From Callaeas wilsoni (lineage: Eukaryota > Chordata > Aves > Passeriformes > Callaeidae): DNA of 64,000 nt. Under the pieces are notes generated by a model that saw nothing but the letters and a program-made list of their open reading frames with translations, was not told the origin of the DNA and made no database searches. Position numbers and translations under genes: made by a program. Each line of letters starts with the position of its first letter. Position 1 is the stretch's first letter. Below are positions 38,282 to 51,918 of the stretch, in pieces. Where the stretch lies: the NCBI GenBank assembly GCA_013398955.1, contig VWPU01019375.1, positions 1 through 64,000 of the forward strand, given 5' to 3'.

Positions 38282-38861
38282 GTAAGGTCATTGCTTCAAA
38301 GTTTGAACTGATCATCTTTGAAATATTGTCGTGTTTTGGATCCTTTCAGATTAAAGACAATCTAAGTGAACAGATGTTTGTATATGAAGACTGTTTTTTT
38401 AGTCTCTGGAAGGGGAGAGCTTTACTGAGGTCTTAGTGTGCAATTCCAAAGCTATTAAAATCAATCCAAGCAAGGACTGAAGCAGCCTGTTTTTGTAATA
38501 GATGCTATTCATGGCCCAGAAGATACCAGTCTGGAGGATCAAGGTGACTTTTGTGCCATGTGCTTTACATTCAGACACTCTTGGTCAAGTGTACATCGAT
38601 GAGAGACAAAGGGAGAGAAAAGGCTTCAGCAGCCCTTGCGTAGATTATCATAAACTTCTGAAGAGACTCACCTGGGAAACCTGGGCTTCACAGCTATGTT
38701 TAGCCTCAGCTAAGTTCACCATAATAAATAATAGCCTATCCTGTCTGTGCTAGACTTTGGTATATCTTGTTTATCTAGTGAGATCACTGTTCTAAGAAGC
38801 AGACAGGACTTCAGAAAGTGAAGCTAGACTGACTCAGTTTAATGTAATCTGTATGATGGCA

Positions 38862-39650
38862 CAGAGTGCACCCTCAGCAAATTAGCAAGCAGTGCAACAC
38901 AGGGAGGAATGGTTGGTCACCATTCCTGGAGGTATTTCAAATATGTGTAGATGTGGCTCTTGAGGACATGGTCTAGCGGTGGACTTGGTAGTGCTGGGTT
39001 AGCAGTTGGACTTGATGATCTTACAGATCTTTTCCAACCAAAATAATTCTATGATTCTATGGTTGTGCGGCCCCTAAGAGGGACCTGGACAATCTGGAGA
39101 GATGGGCCAACAGGAATCTCAGGAAAATCAGCAAAGGGCCATGCCATATCCTGCGTCTGTGACAAATAACCTCATGGTTCTATACAGACCAGGGCTGACT
39201 GAAAAGCAGCTTTGCAGGAAAGGACCTGTGGTCCTGGTGGACAGCAGGTTGAACCAGAAACATGCCCTTGTGGCAAAGAAAGCAGGTGCTTCCTGAGCTG
39301 CATTAGTAAGAGCATTGTCCTTAGGCTAAGGGAGGTGATCATTCCCCTCTACTCAGCACTGGTGTGCCAGATGTGGGGTGTTGGGTCCAGTTCTGAACTC
39401 TCAGTGCAAGAGATATGGATGTACTGGAGTGTATGTGAATGACCATGGTTAGGGGAATAGAATATCTGACTTACAAGGAGAGTCGGAGACAAAGTGGGAG
39501 GGGAGCTTAGAGAACAGAAGGCTGTTGGAAGGACCTTATTGATGTGTACAAATACCTAATGGACAGGCTCTAACTGGCCATGCTTTTCAGCAGATGTTTG
39601 GATCAGATGATCTCCAGAGGTGCTTTCGTACCTCTACCATTCTGTGATTG
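38862..39650 (+). mobile_element. CR1 LINE fragment, interrupted by a second CR1
   Basis: The left piece (38862-38915) corresponds to the ORF2 'ECTLSK' region and a decayed active-site stretch (GAGTGCACCCTCAGCAAATT). The right piece (39066-39650) resumes exactly where that element should continue: GAGGGACCTGGACAATCTGG, then AAAAGCAGCTTTGCAGGAAA, AAGGACCTGTGGTCCTGGTG and CCTTGTGGCAAAGAAAGCAG. It ends with a CR1 3' end (GATGATCTCCAGAGG... CATTCTGTGATTG). The frame is broken. The interruption is the inner CR1 listed next. Confidence 0.85.
38916..39058 (+). mobile_element. Inner CR1 3' end inserted into an older CR1
   Basis: About 143 bp with GGAGGTATTTCAAATATGTG, then GGACATGGTCTAGCGGTGGA, GGACTTGATGATCTTACAGA, CTTTTCCAACC and the terminal ATTCTATGATTCT: a short, 5'-truncated CR1 3' end of a different type from the outer copy. 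The 7-mer ATGGTTG occurs at 38909-38915 just before it and at 39059-39065 just after it, which fits a target-site duplication. The right copy overlaps the ATTCTATG tail, so one or two of the matching bases may be coincidental. Confidence 0.8.
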
Positions 39651-42600
39651 TACTGTTGAAATTGCTGGAAAATGGAAGGGAAGGAGAATTTTTGCTATAT
39701 TTCGAAAAGATGAATGCCTTCACAAAAGAAATTTTGTAGTGTGTTTGGAAAGCCACTGATTCTGTATATTCACCCTTATGCAAAAGTAATTTAAAATGTA
39801 CAACATAAGCAAATGCTGTGTTTTAAATGTCTTTTTTTTTTTAATTGTCTCAATATTCAAATTCCTTGTTTTCTCTACATTTTTTTCTTAACTGAAAATG
39901 AAAGGTGAACTCAGAACCTTAATATCCTGCATTTTCAGTTTCATACAGAGCAAAAATAGAAAACTGTGAAATACTTTCTGTGAAGTGATATTTTTTTCAA
40001 AAACTTGCAAAACTACCAACTCTATAAAACATTGCCAATATCCCTCAAAAGCTTTGCCTATCAAAAACAGAATAATGGGAGGTTTTGTCAGTTAAAAAGA
40101 AGGGACACATTCAGCAAAACAGAGTGACCTTTGGAGGTTAAGAACTGGATCTAATGGTTGCTGGATGCACTTGAATAACATGCATATCCTTAAACACCTA
40201 ATTGACAGTGAGTTCAGAGGGTTTCACATCTGCAAGGTTAAGCCTGTGATCTACATCCTGAGTCATTCCAGCAGTAGGGCACATGGACCGGGTTTTCTTA
40301 AATGAACCATTTTATTACTGTAGCTAACTAGCTAAAGAAAAATTAGGCAGTTCCATCTCCAGATGGCCTGAGACCCATCTATTGCCATGGTGATGTCAAG
40401 AATCTAATCTTTTCTCCTGCATTTTCTGATTTTCCACAGAACTTTGTAGTGCCCCTATAATGATTTTCTAGTCTACCCCTGGGGAAAAGGCACAGGACCA
40501 GAGCAGAATCCTCCAAATTTTAACATTTGTATATGAGCTTTTCCTTTTTATCCCTCCAGAATATTTATTTTCCTCCATACAGTAGATTGGGACCTAAAAT
40601 ACTCACTGCAATTTTATGGAAAGTCTTTTTTTTTTTTTTTTTTGGTTCCAGCTTCAGGATTTATATTAAAAAAAAAAAGGATCCTGTAAGCAGGAGCTGG
40701 AAACAGAAAGTGAAGTTATTAGCCATTACTGGAAATGTGTTCACACTGGCTCTTTGGCTCACTGAATATTTATGTATTTTGTACAAAATTAAACAAGTCT
40801 TCTTTGAAGAATTCATAATTGAAAATCCTGCTTATGATACTCTTCACACCAGTATTTCAGAAGTGTGAAAAAAGCCACAAAATCCCTACTTCCAGCCTAG
40901 CACTATAGCAGTCAAAGATTAGAGTTTACTTTTTAATTGGAGATGCAAATCCCACCACTGTCTCTTCTACTTTTCTTTTTGCTTTTCATGGAATAAAACA
41001 TTTTTTTCAGGTCAGAAGAAAGTTTGTGTGTCAGCTTTTTTTTCAGGGGATTCCATTCCAAATTTTCAAACCTACACTGATTGTGAGGATCCAACCCAAG
41101 CAACATTGGAGGAATCCGTGTGCCTAAAATACAAATCCCTCTTTTAACCTATTAAAATATGTGCTTATGTCATATGCTCCATTATAGGAGGTGCCAACAA
41201 CACCACCAAACTTAAATCGTAAAGGCAAGTAGTGCAAAATTTGCAAGCAGTGCAAAATGCCATTGGAAATATGTTTGCATCGGATTATCTTTTTGGTCAC
41301 GAATTTTTAAAAAAATGCAATGATTACTCATGGGTTTAAAAAAGCATCCCAGAGCTGTCATGCATCCCTTGTCATGTCCCAAAGAGCAGCTTCATATTCA
41401 GTGTTTTGTCTGCTAAAACCAGAACACAGTGGGATAGCTATGAGTGTTCCCACTGCAAAGCTTTTACCTTACCTTGTGATGGAACAGAAGTGAATATCAG
41501 GATGTTAATGACGTGTATCTGGAAAATAGTTTTCTGGCACTTTAAGGCACCAGCTAATATTACTTTTATTTAGAGCCCATCAAACTATCATAACTTGAAA
41601 TGCAAAAATGTGAACTAGACACTTACTGTTTTCCAAAACCCTGCTGTTTAGAGCCTTCTGTTGCAGGATTTAATTTTGAGATTCTGTAAGGATTGGCACT
41701 TTGTCTCTAGATTTGAAGTTCTGTTTGGCACAATGGCATCTAGAATACTGTCTCACAAAAAACTACTATGGGCAGAAAAAAGAGAAAGGAAAAAAGTAGA
41801 GGTGGTACGCATTGTCTGCTAGATGCACAGCTATGTCCACTGTGACAAAATGGTAAGATTTCTGATAAGAGAAGAGCAGTAGTTATCATTTGCTTTTTAA
41901 AAGTCTCCATTCTTTGAAGACAAGATTCACCATATAAATGTACCATTTGTGCTTAACCAAGCAAAAGTATACCTGGGTATCAGTCTCTATGCACACTCTT
42001 TTATATTGCTAAAAGAAAACTGATGGAGATGTGGTAACATGCCAATTACCCACTCAAAATGTTCTCTTTCAGGCTTTCATAATATTTCTGTAAATATTGT
42101 GTGGTGAACTGGCCTTTAAACTGAATTAGTTTTGACATCTGCAATGCTACTCCAATGGGATACTGTTTGGATAGTGTTAGCTTTGTAGCAACAAGCTGTA
42201 TGTATAAAATATTTTTTAAAATTTAATATCTCAATATAGTAGGCATAGTTCTTGTTTATATACTTTATTTTGTGTCTGCAATATTATCTTCAATGTGATG
42301 TGCAACTATTGATTTTGTCAAACAGGCGGTAACTGAAATTCTATTAGGAAGAAGTATGATAATGGGGTAGCATGTGTGCAGTGAGAAATGAATGTTATAC
42401 ATGGATTTCCGTTGGTGTAGTGATGCAGAGGAATTGCATGTCCAGCAGGGATGTCAAGTGCATTTATGCTAAAATAGACAAAAGCATATAGATTATGAAA
42501 TCTAGGGATACCAGTCAAATCCAGAAGGATGCTCAGCAGTACCAATTCTTTGTGATTGGAGTGAATCCTGTGAGAGGGAGCTCAGAATATTATGATGGAA

Positions 42601-45045
42601 CCCTTTGATGAAGGAACTTTTGCTTACTATTAACACTAGAGAAACATATTTTCCTCCTGCTTTACCTGAAGGGTTTTGCTAAAGTTAAAGGTCAGCTGCA
42701 TTCTTGGCCTGCAGCAAACTATGAGATATTTAGCTTGACATAGACAAAATATAGAAACCCAGACTTTTTATTACCTGTGATTTTAGCACTATCTTTCAAA
42801 CTTAAAAGGTGCCACCTTATAAGCAAAAGTAATACTGCAAATACAACTGCAGAATGCCACAATGCTGCCTTTTCTTCTGACAAGATGGGTTTTCCTTTAC
42901 AGCCATGGAGAGATTTGTATTTCTTGAATGTTTGGTTAAGTGATACATTTGCAATTGTTTCAGGTTTTAGTGTCTCTTAAGGCTAATTTTAGGATAATGT
43001 GTTTATTAAATGCTAAAAGATAAAGATGAGGCATCAGTGAAATGCTTCTTACTGTCCAGTAACCTGTGACAATAGAGCAGAATTGAGGCATTGACATGAG
43101 TACCTCCTGCTGCATTTAATGGAAGGAGAGGGTCTGAGAAGTGTAGCCATGAAAAGTTGTGGTGTTTTTATTCAGAAACAACTCAGGCTTTCATTGAAAA
43201 TCCCACTCTTAACTAGATAGCTTGTATGTGTTATCATAATACTTGTGTATAGCCATTGCTGCAAGGAAGCACACAAGTTGTTTTTCCACAGAATAACTGT
43301 TCTTTCCCGTTTTACTTGAAGTTTATGCTTACATTATCCACGATTAACATTTCTCCAGACATGGGAATGAGTGTACAGGAAGGAAGGAAGGGAAGGTAAT
43401 ACTGCCAACTTGCATAATGGTGCTGGAAACAGGATGACATTTAAGAAAACCATGGCACTGCCTTCATATTTTCCTGCTTGCAGAGGCAGAAAACTCTGTC
43501 CCTCTCAGTAGGGCAGCATCAAGGAACAGAAAAGATCCTTGTACCTTGCAAGGACAGCAAAAAAGTCTTGGTCCTTTGCCACAAAGGAAAGAAGGATGCA
43601 AGCAGAGGAAGGATGTGGCCTCTGGTATGACTGCCTTCTGCCACATGTAGAGTGCACTGCTGGGTGGCTCCTGAGTATCTGATCAGTGGGTGCTGGAGTT
43701 ATCATGGTACTGAGATGCCCTGAGTGATTTTGTCTGTCTTTCTGCTGAGACGAGTATAATGTTAACTATTCTTTCACATTTTCAAACTTCTCTTCAGAGC
43801 TATGAGAGCAGGATATCGAGAGTTGTTAGTGACAGTTGTTAGTAATTGTATTAATTTGGGAATCCTTTGTGGGCTTTGTGCCTTGTGACCAAACTGCATA
43901 TCTTGAGAATGATGTTTAAAATTTCACAGCTCTCAGAAACTGCATGTCAGACCTTCCACTGCAGAATAGCCTTGAGCCTTGCCTAGGTCTGTTAGACAAG
44001 ACGACAAATATGCACTGCTGGAGACTTTGTAGAGAGAGGTGAGACAATCCCTAGAAAAAGTTGGAATGTGCCATTTTTTTGTGTTTTGTTTTTAATACTG
44101 AAGACAAGCTGTCTTGGGAAAATTAGGGAAATTGGAAGGAGCTGAGAGATCTTTAAAGGAATCTGAGAGCATGGATGGGGCAGAGGAAGGGAAGAACTGA
44201 GGTGTATGCAGGAGAGAGCATCCGGGGTGCTGTGGGCCAAGTGCAAGCAGCTGCCGTGGGACAGATGATGGCAGTGAAGAAGTAGGAAGCATAAAAATAA
44301 TGCATAGACAAATGATAGAAAAAGAAATTATATAAAAAAGAGTAGACCTATGCAGAGAAGTGGATGTAGAGTTGAGCTGGCTGAAGAGACAGTGGCTGGT
44401 CTATAGAGAAAACATGAAGAATGCAGACAAGAGGACGAGGCAGGGAGCTGGTTAGCATGGCAGGGCCGCGTTACCACATGCTAGTAAGAGAGCCTGTAAA
44501 ACTGAAAATAAAACTGACTTCTGCATTTTCATCTCAAGTGAAATTTTGGTCCTGGAATTCTCAGCTATGCTACTAGAAAAGGTTATTTCCTCCTGAAAGA
44601 TCCAAAAAGTGAAGGTCAATTATATACATGAACCTCTGTCAAACCTCAGCACGAAAGAACTTTCTTATTCTGGAGTGACACAATAAATCCAGCATTACAG
44701 TGTGCTCATCAGAGGCAAAACAAATATGTAACAAGGGAAGGGAGAAGATTCAAGTGTGTACTTGTGAAACAGATATGCTGTGCAAATAGATTACAGGTCA
44801 GGCTACTGAATTGCCCACTCCCTAAGGAATGTGTGGTATTTACATGAAAATAAAGTCACAGAAATCCCAGCTGAAAAGGAGATAGCATTGCTAGGAAAAC
44901 TGACGGTAGTTTCAAAACCAGGCATAATTCCACATGCAGTTCATTGCTGCAAAGCACTGATAGCTCGTGTCTTACCAGAGTTGCATTTTCTTTTATTTCA
45001 CTGTGCTAGGAACTATAACCATCCTTTTCTTTTCTGATATTTTAG

Positions 45046-45094
45046 GTACAGAGAGAACTGGCTGCCGTCATTGCCTTGAAAGCAAGAAAGTCAG
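45046..45094 (+). CDS. RAPGEF5: RAPGEF5 coding exon E: short linker exon
   Basis: The acceptor TTTCTGATATTTTAG ends at 45045 and the donor GTAAGT starts at 45095. This 49-base exon encodes VQRELAAVIALKARKS plus one base of an Ala codon. EPAC2 has a related helix (VKRELAGVL) immediately before its cAMP-binding beta-roll. Here the frame continues into exon F without the phosphate-binding-cassette residues, so no cyclic-nucleotide site is encoded. Confidence 0.93.
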
Positions 45095-47624
45095 GTAAGT
45101 CAGGCTGAACTTCAGAGGGGTTTTTGTAATGCTGTTCCCTTTTGTCATTTCTTGAAGTACCTGAATTGTCACTGCTGTCTTTTTAATATGGGGAAGAAAA
45201 GATTGTGATGGAGAATCCCTGTATACAGCATAATGCAATTACAGTTAAGCGTCTCTCCTTCCAGCTCATTACATCTAATCACCTAGCTAATAAAATCAGA
45301 GTGTTACAGTTGAATCTGAACTTGGGTGTCTTTCTGGCCAAAATCACTATTTTCTCTAGGCTTGAGCTTTATAACAGAAGCTGATGTCTTTGTTTGACTT
45401 ACATTTAAGACAAATAAGTTGGTCATTTTCCTTTTTTTTTAATCATCCAGTATCTCATGCCATCATCTTTTCTGTCTTTTACCGGCCCAGCCAGGTGTTT
45501 TTCTTACTGCTAAAGCAAAAGGACAACTTCATGCACGAAGGTGTTCTTTCCTGTCTATACATCTGTATGGCTGGAGAGGCAAATCTTTGATCAGGGCAGG
45601 AGAAAGAGAAAGGCAATTGGATAACTGAAAGTCTCTGACAGTAAAAGCACTCACAGCAAATGCTGGTGCTACAGTGCAAAGGCACTGAAATGTGTGGCCA
45701 TCTCAGCTCCGTCAGGGTTTGGTAGCACAGGCACTTCAGAAGGTAGAATCTGCATTGCTGAGCTGGAGTGGAAGCAAGGAAGCTGTGTTGTCCAGGCACT
45801 GCACAGGAGCCAACAGAACCTACTTGGCCAGACCTGACACCTCACAGAGTTAACTCTTGGGTGTCTTCCTACAGTGTCTTCTGCACCAAGCTGAATGTCT
45901 TCCTAAAGTAAAACAAAGGTGGAATGGCCTTAAATTATTAGTGTGTTCCCAAAGCCATTGAGGTCTTTGAGTGCATTTTCACTGAGCATCTCTTCTGATT
46001 TTCAGTCATTTTTCTAGAAATCAAAGTCACAGATCTTGAACTTCTTGGGCTGTTTTCTGACTTGTTAATAGTGCTGCATCATAATATCTCTATCAGTCTG
46101 TCTATGGCTTACAAGTACAGACAAAATTTACTACACACATGCACAACGCACAGCACGGTGTCTTAAACTGGAGGCACCAAGAAGATGTGGCTGGTGTACC
46201 TGCAAATATTTTCTTGTGAAAATGTAAGTATTAAAAAAAAGTATTCTAGACAGAGTTTGATGCCGCTTTTTCTGGAAATAGAATTACCCATTGGTTATAG
46301 CCACACTTGTCTATAAATGTAAATCTGTAGAAAGTGAACACAAATGTGAGTGTGAATTCAGACCTGAATTGCTTCTGTGTGGCAGCTTTGCTTCTGAAAG
46401 TGCTGTAGTAGTTTATGATATCAACATCCCTCGGCTGCTTGCCCTTACCTGGTGTCACCCCAGTCCCACCTGACTTGTAATGGCTGAACATGGAAATGCT
46501 TCTGCTCTGGCTCAGTGCAGAGGAGAACAGGCTATTTTAAAGAAGCGCTCAAGGTAATCTTTTGTTTTGCTGTTAAATGGGCTGAGTATGGTGCCATGTA
46601 TATTTACGTCCTGCTTATGGAGGTATAAGAAATCCCTCTGCTTCTAAGCAGTTTTGTCAGCAAATATTACTACTGCTACTAGCTATAAATAAAATTCTTT
46701 TCCCTAGAAGGGTTGTTTTTAGCCGGAATTAGCCTCTTATTTCCTTTTAATGGATGGTTTTTAGAGTAGAAAATAGGATGGGGGTTGGATTGAGGTGCAA
46801 GAGATGAAAATCCAAAAGGAGAATATCTCTTGGAGTCTCCTTTTTAGTGGTGTAATTGCAACCCTCAATGAGCAGGTAGAAATATTTCAGTTAAAAATCA
46901 CAGGCTTAAAACCCAAAGCTCCTTATAGAGCTTTGCAGTGCTGTCCAGCCTTTCCTAATACATTAATGTAAACACTTAAAATATCTGTTCAGATCTGAAC
47001 AAAAGATAACTCTTTAGTCAGTTTAACTAGTGCATGCTTGTTGAAATTTGCATTTCTTTATGCCTCATCTTGGATGACTGTAAAAAATGGGTGTATGATC
47101 AGGCATAACTGTAAGGTCTAATTTAAGTTAATGCCTTTAGTAAAGTAGGTGCAGAGTAAATTAGGGTGGTTGGTTATGCTTCTTTATTTTATTGCTGGTG
47201 GTTAAATTCACAGTGTAGCAGTTACTGTTAGCGATCAGGCTGTGGTGTGTTGTGCCTGGTGAAGTGGAGCACATTCCAGAGAAAGTACTTCTGGAGCTGT
47301 AAGCCACAGTATCTTTAGGAGGTACTGTTCCTCTAATCCTCTCCAAGGCTCCGTATAATTCCAGGACATAAGCCACCAAAAATCAGACAAAGAGTTTATT
47401 TTGGCTTGAAAAGAGTGGAACATGGCTTTTGGGCCAGCTGCCCTGGGTAGCTTCCAGGCTGGTGTGAATGGCGTGGGAGCCTGGCTCATCCACCCTGGGA
47501 TTCATGAGTGAGGAGGGCAGGCGGCGGGCACGGTCCTAACCTGCTGTCTGGAACCTGGCTGCAGAGGGTAATTGGTTCATTACCCAAAAGCTTTCCTAGA
47601 GATCAGCAGCACCGCCACCCCATT

Positions 47625-47644
47625 AAAAAAAAAAAAAAAAAAAA
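47625..47644 (+). repeat. Poly(A) run of 20
   Basis: Uninterrupted A20 flanked by CCACCCCATT and GGGCAT. No AATAAA signal or coding-like body lies directly upstream, so a processed retrocopy is not supported. Confidence 0.8.
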
Positions 47645-50069
47645 GGGCATTTTTGCCTAATGCAAGGACTTTATAGTTTGTTCCTGAATTACTTTAATTT
47701 CAGGATGTACCTCTGCCCTTAGAGAGGCCCTTTACAGTGATTTAATTGTACTAGAAAAACTGACTGATTGAAGTTTTTGCATTATTTGTCTAGAACTGCT
47801 GTAGTGATCACCACGTATAGTTGCATGGAAAGCACTATACAAGCACACAAACACCACGGCTCCCTCTGCAAGAGGTGAAGAGGTTCCAAGTAGGAAGGTT
47901 TGCTGTGTTTGGAAGGCGGGGGGGCCAGTATTGCCTTTGGTTACCTGAATGAAACAGTTTGTTTTTGTCTAAATGAAGCTTGGGATTGCTACCTAGTACA
48001 TATATGTGAGAGGTAGTAATTGCAGCTATTACAGTTCTGGCTGTGTCAGAGATTTACACACTGTGTCTGCTGACAAAAACAGAGGTAGAGACCTGAGCCT
48101 CCTGTGAGGTAGGGCAGAGTATCAAATTCTTGCTAGTACAGGATCTGACTTGATGGAGAATGTTGGCTACCAGAAAATAAAAAGCCAGTAGGGTGTGGGG
48201 TAGAATGCCTTTCCCCAAGAGCCATTGTTCTGTTTTTACTGTGGTATAGAATAATAGGAGAAACTCAAAAAGCTGGCAGCTGCTGAAAGAAAAATGAGGA
48301 ACCTGAAAAATTGAAAACTTCTGTGCCGTGTAAAAAAAGCTCTGTTTTCATATTCCAGATGTTTACTGCAAGTATACCACTCTGATAACAAGGCATATGC
48401 TGGCAGAGCCTTCATGCAGAGGGAGCTCAACACTTTTAGTTTCTTTGCAAATAAAATTAAACCAGGGTGAAATAACTGTCTGTAATTCAGAAGTGTTGAT
48501 GGACCTCAGGAACACTGTTGACTTGAAATCACATTTATAGCTCATTGGAATAAAGCTCTCATGATAAAGGTGACCTAGGAGGGGGAAATGAGCTTGTGCA
48601 CTTCTCTGTGGCTTATAAAAATGCATTCAAATTGTTCTTGCCTAACCTTAGAAAGAAACAGATTAAATGCTGTCTTCTGTGGTTTGGTAAAAGGTCTTGG
48701 GGAAGCAAGTAACTGGAGCAGAAGGGAACTTTTTCTTTAATTGTAGGCACTCGGCATTAAATTGTTTTGTTTATTTATACTTTGCTGGCTTCTGATAGCT
48801 TCTGCAAATGTGCTGAAACGTAACATAAATGCAGCCTCCCGTCTGAAGGTTTACAAGGGTTGGCATTTATCTCAATTGCTTGTCATGGCTCATGACATGT
48901 TTCTTATGTGTTAGAGATGGTAGGTAAAGCACGGATAAAAAGCAGCAAATAGCCTAAGGCTGGAGGTTTTAGCTGGTGGCAAAGCTACACGGGTACATCT
49001 GAACTGATCAAAACCTGTCAGGTAGATGCTTTGTACCGGTGTTAATTCCATCCACAAACAAGTGCCTTGCATTTCTGAGCACAAACCGAGCTGCACCCCA
49101 TGGCATCACCCAGCAAATCCCTTTATAGAAAAAGGAATTTCTATAACTTTATTTGTGCAAAGGATCAATTGATAAGAGCATGGCTCTTGTCTTTGTGTTT
49201 ATGAATACAGGGGCTAATTAAGATAATAGCTGACCATAGCTATCCATATCCTAGCTATCCATAATAGGGTGTGGATGAAGTAGGAAAATGGTGACTCAGC
49301 TTCTCCCCAGGCACTGCAGGAGCAGCGGCAGGTCTGTGGGTGCTTCTCCCTCCCACTGTGAAAGGCAGGGCAGCCACAAATGCCCTAAAACTTGTGTGGT
49401 TTTGCTCCCCATTATGAATGATATTCAGGTTTCCACTATATAATTAGACACTTTTTATTCATGCCATTCTTGAATTGGCAAGCTCTATTGATTTTTAATA
49501 TGTCATCTACATTTTATTTATAATAATGTATAATAATTTATAATAATATAACTTTTGCAATGTATTAACTTCATATTTGAGATCTTCTGGGTTGCCTCCA
49601 CCCTATTCTTACATATATGTATGCACAGCCACCCTTCCCCTTTCCTTTTGTATTGCTTCTGTCAGAACTTAACTGCCTATGTGATTTGCTTCATATTTTT
49701 ATTTTAGTGTAGACGATTCAATATGAAGCAGTCACTGGGGCTTGAGCTTTGCCGACATGAATGAAAAGCAAGCTGTGAACAGCTATTCCTTTTCCCAGCC
49801 ACTGCACCACCTCTACAGCACTTCTGTCAGAGCTGATTGCGTGACTCGACTCCAACACACTCCAGGCAATGTCAGCCCGGTTAAACACATGAGAACAGTC
49901 AGGCTGGGTCAGGTTAAAAGTCCATCCAGCTACGCTCCTACTGTGAGTGATGAGCAGGGGATGCTTAGAGTAGAGAAACAGAGCAAGTACACTCCTTCTG
50001 ATGTACATACTCAGCATCTACCAGCCTGTGATAGAGAGATTTTGCTGTACCCACACTGCTGTGGTAGGT

Positions 50070-50720
50070 AACCCTTGCTGGACTTTTTCTCCATTAATTT
50101 ATCAAATTGCTTTTTAAGCCTGCTTATACTCCTGACCTTCATCATCTCTTATGGCAACAATTCTCAAAATTCACATGTGTAGTATGCTAAAACATATTTT
50201 TTCTTGTTTGTTTTAAATGCATTCCCCATGACCCTCACTCTGTTGTGATACAGCTCTTTGGTGACGGAGGGTGGTGAATAATCCATTCCCTATTTGTCAT
50301 TATGCTATTCAGGATTTTGTGCACATCTGTCATACCCCTGTGAGTTGTCTCATTTCCAGGCTGTATCACTAGTCATTCCTTATCCCAAATCTCTTCCATT
50401 AAATCTGATCATCTTTGCTACATCTATTACATTACTTTTGAGATGGGGCAGCCAGAGCAGCATACAGTACAGCAGCAGCATGTGCTAGAGTTTACGCAAA
50501 CTGAGGGTGGCAGCTTCTTATCAGGGTGGGGAGGTGGAGGTGTGTGGGAAGGAGCCCAATAAGACACTTTTGGCAGCATTAAGCTGTTGTATCAGCTTAG
50601 TTCACTCAGGAAAATTAATCTTTATCATTCAGCCCATTTCCTCAAGTAGTACAGATCCTTGTGAGACTTCTCGGTAAATTTATTCCACAATAATTGGTAA
50701 AAGTTCTGTCAAACGGCGCT
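50070..50720 (-). mobile_element. Ancient CR1/L3-like LINE, reverse orientation
   Basis: The + strand keeps a recognisable run of amniote CR1/L3 blocks in reverse orientation. In order: TTTGTTTTAAATGCATTCCC with ATGACCC after it, TAATCCATTCCCTATTTGTC, TTCAGGATTTTGTGCACATC, CATACCCCTGTGAGTTGTCT, TTTCCAGGCTG, then TTTTGAGATGGGGCAGCCAG and AGCATACAGTA. A 'cagatccttgtgagac' block appears near 50650. There are many substitutions but few rearrangements, so this is the best preserved of the old elements here. Confidence 0.75.
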
Positions 50721-51546
50721 ATCTGAGTGTCCTATGCTATGTTATTAATTTTATTCACTTGTAGAAGTGTTGTTATATAGAAAACGGAAATCATTACAAA
50801 TTTCAGTTAGATTTGTATACACACTTGAAACATGAGGTAACAAATACATGATAAAAGGTCATTCAAGAATGGACTAGTTCAGCACTGTGTGTAAATTTCA
50901 AACATATTAAGTACTACTGAATTTGTGGGTTTCATAAACAACCAGCTATTCAGTATCTTTGGAGTAAAATGTGCATGGTTTGTTACCATTTATGCCACTG
51001 AAAAAGGGCATAATGAGGTATGAAAAAAATTGTTCCCATTTACAGAATAAAGTGACAGTCATGTGCCAGAGAGGTGTGCATTTCTCCTTGTGAAAAAAAT
51101 GAGAAAGTTTAAAGCATGGGAAAAGGAAAGAAATCAGTAGGATCTTACTGCTTTTCTGTTCTCTTCATGTCTCTTTTCAATAGGTTTGTTTACTTGACTC
51201 AAGTAGTACCTCATTCTATTACAACTTCCAGTTCCTCCAAGCACCCACTTGTTTAAAGCAAGGGTTGAAATTGGTAAACTATGTGGAATGAGAGTTCTTC
51301 TGCAAATTCTTCTGCAAATGTTACTTACAGGACTCACTCTGGAGAAATGGCTACTCAAAGTGAAGGCACAGGACTGTCGTGCTTCTGTTAGGTCATGGTG
51401 ACTATCTTTGCTTTTCCCCTGCCCACCAAAATGTGGTTCAAAATAAAAGCTTCACCTGAAAACATAGCGAGCAACATTTTAAAAGTTACACTGTACTTCA
51501 GGGTCTTTCTTTAAGGTCTGTAATTTCAGGTCTTGAAGTAAGGGAG

Positions 51547-51918
51547 ATGATCTTGGTTTGTTCAGCCTAGAGAAGGGGACACTGAAGGAGACCTCACGGT
51601 CGTCCCTCATGAGGGGAAGCAGAGAGGCAGCACTGATCTCTTCACTCTTGTGACTGGTGACAGGACTCAAGGAAATGGCATGAAGTGGAGCCAGGGAAGC
51701 TTTAGGCTGGATATCAGGACAAGTTTTTTCACTCAGAGGGTGGTTGGGCACTGGAACAGGCTCTCCAGGGAAGTGGTCACAGCACCAGGTCTTTCTGAGC
51801 TCAAGAAGCTTTGGGGCAATGCTCTCAGGCACGTGGTGTGATTCTTGGGGTGTCCTGCTCAGGGATGATCCTGATGGGTCCCTTCCAACTCAGCATAATT
51901 TATGATTCTATGATTCTA
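51547..51918 (+). mobile_element. CR1 LINE, 3' end with ATTCTATG tail
   Basis: Begins in the region read as GGTTTGTTCAGCCTAGAGAA and continues with ATGAGGGGAAGC, CTGATCTCTTCACTC, a GGTGACAGGACTCAAGGAAA block, CAGAGGGTGGTTGGGCACTG, GGGAAGTGGTCACAGCACCA and GGTGTGATTCTTGGGGTGTC. It then has CCCTTCCAACTCAGCATAAT and a tail with ATGATTCTATGATTCTA. This is a standard sense-strand CR1 3' end, about 370 bp, and is one of the least diverged repeats in the window. Confidence 0.93.

Larger units (their letters stand above)
38282..45045 (+). other. RAPGEF5: RAPGEF5 intron D-E
   Basis: 6764-base GT-AG intron containing the nested CR1 pair at 38.86-39.65 kb and an 18-T run at 40626-40643. The rest is unique AT-rich DNA; 44.0-44.5 kb is purine-rich on the + strand without a recognisable element. 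Confidence 0.9.

Noticed and set aside
47500..47644. Processed pseudogene suggested by the A20 run
   Set aside because: No poly(A) signal, no coding similarity upstream and no flanking duplication seen.
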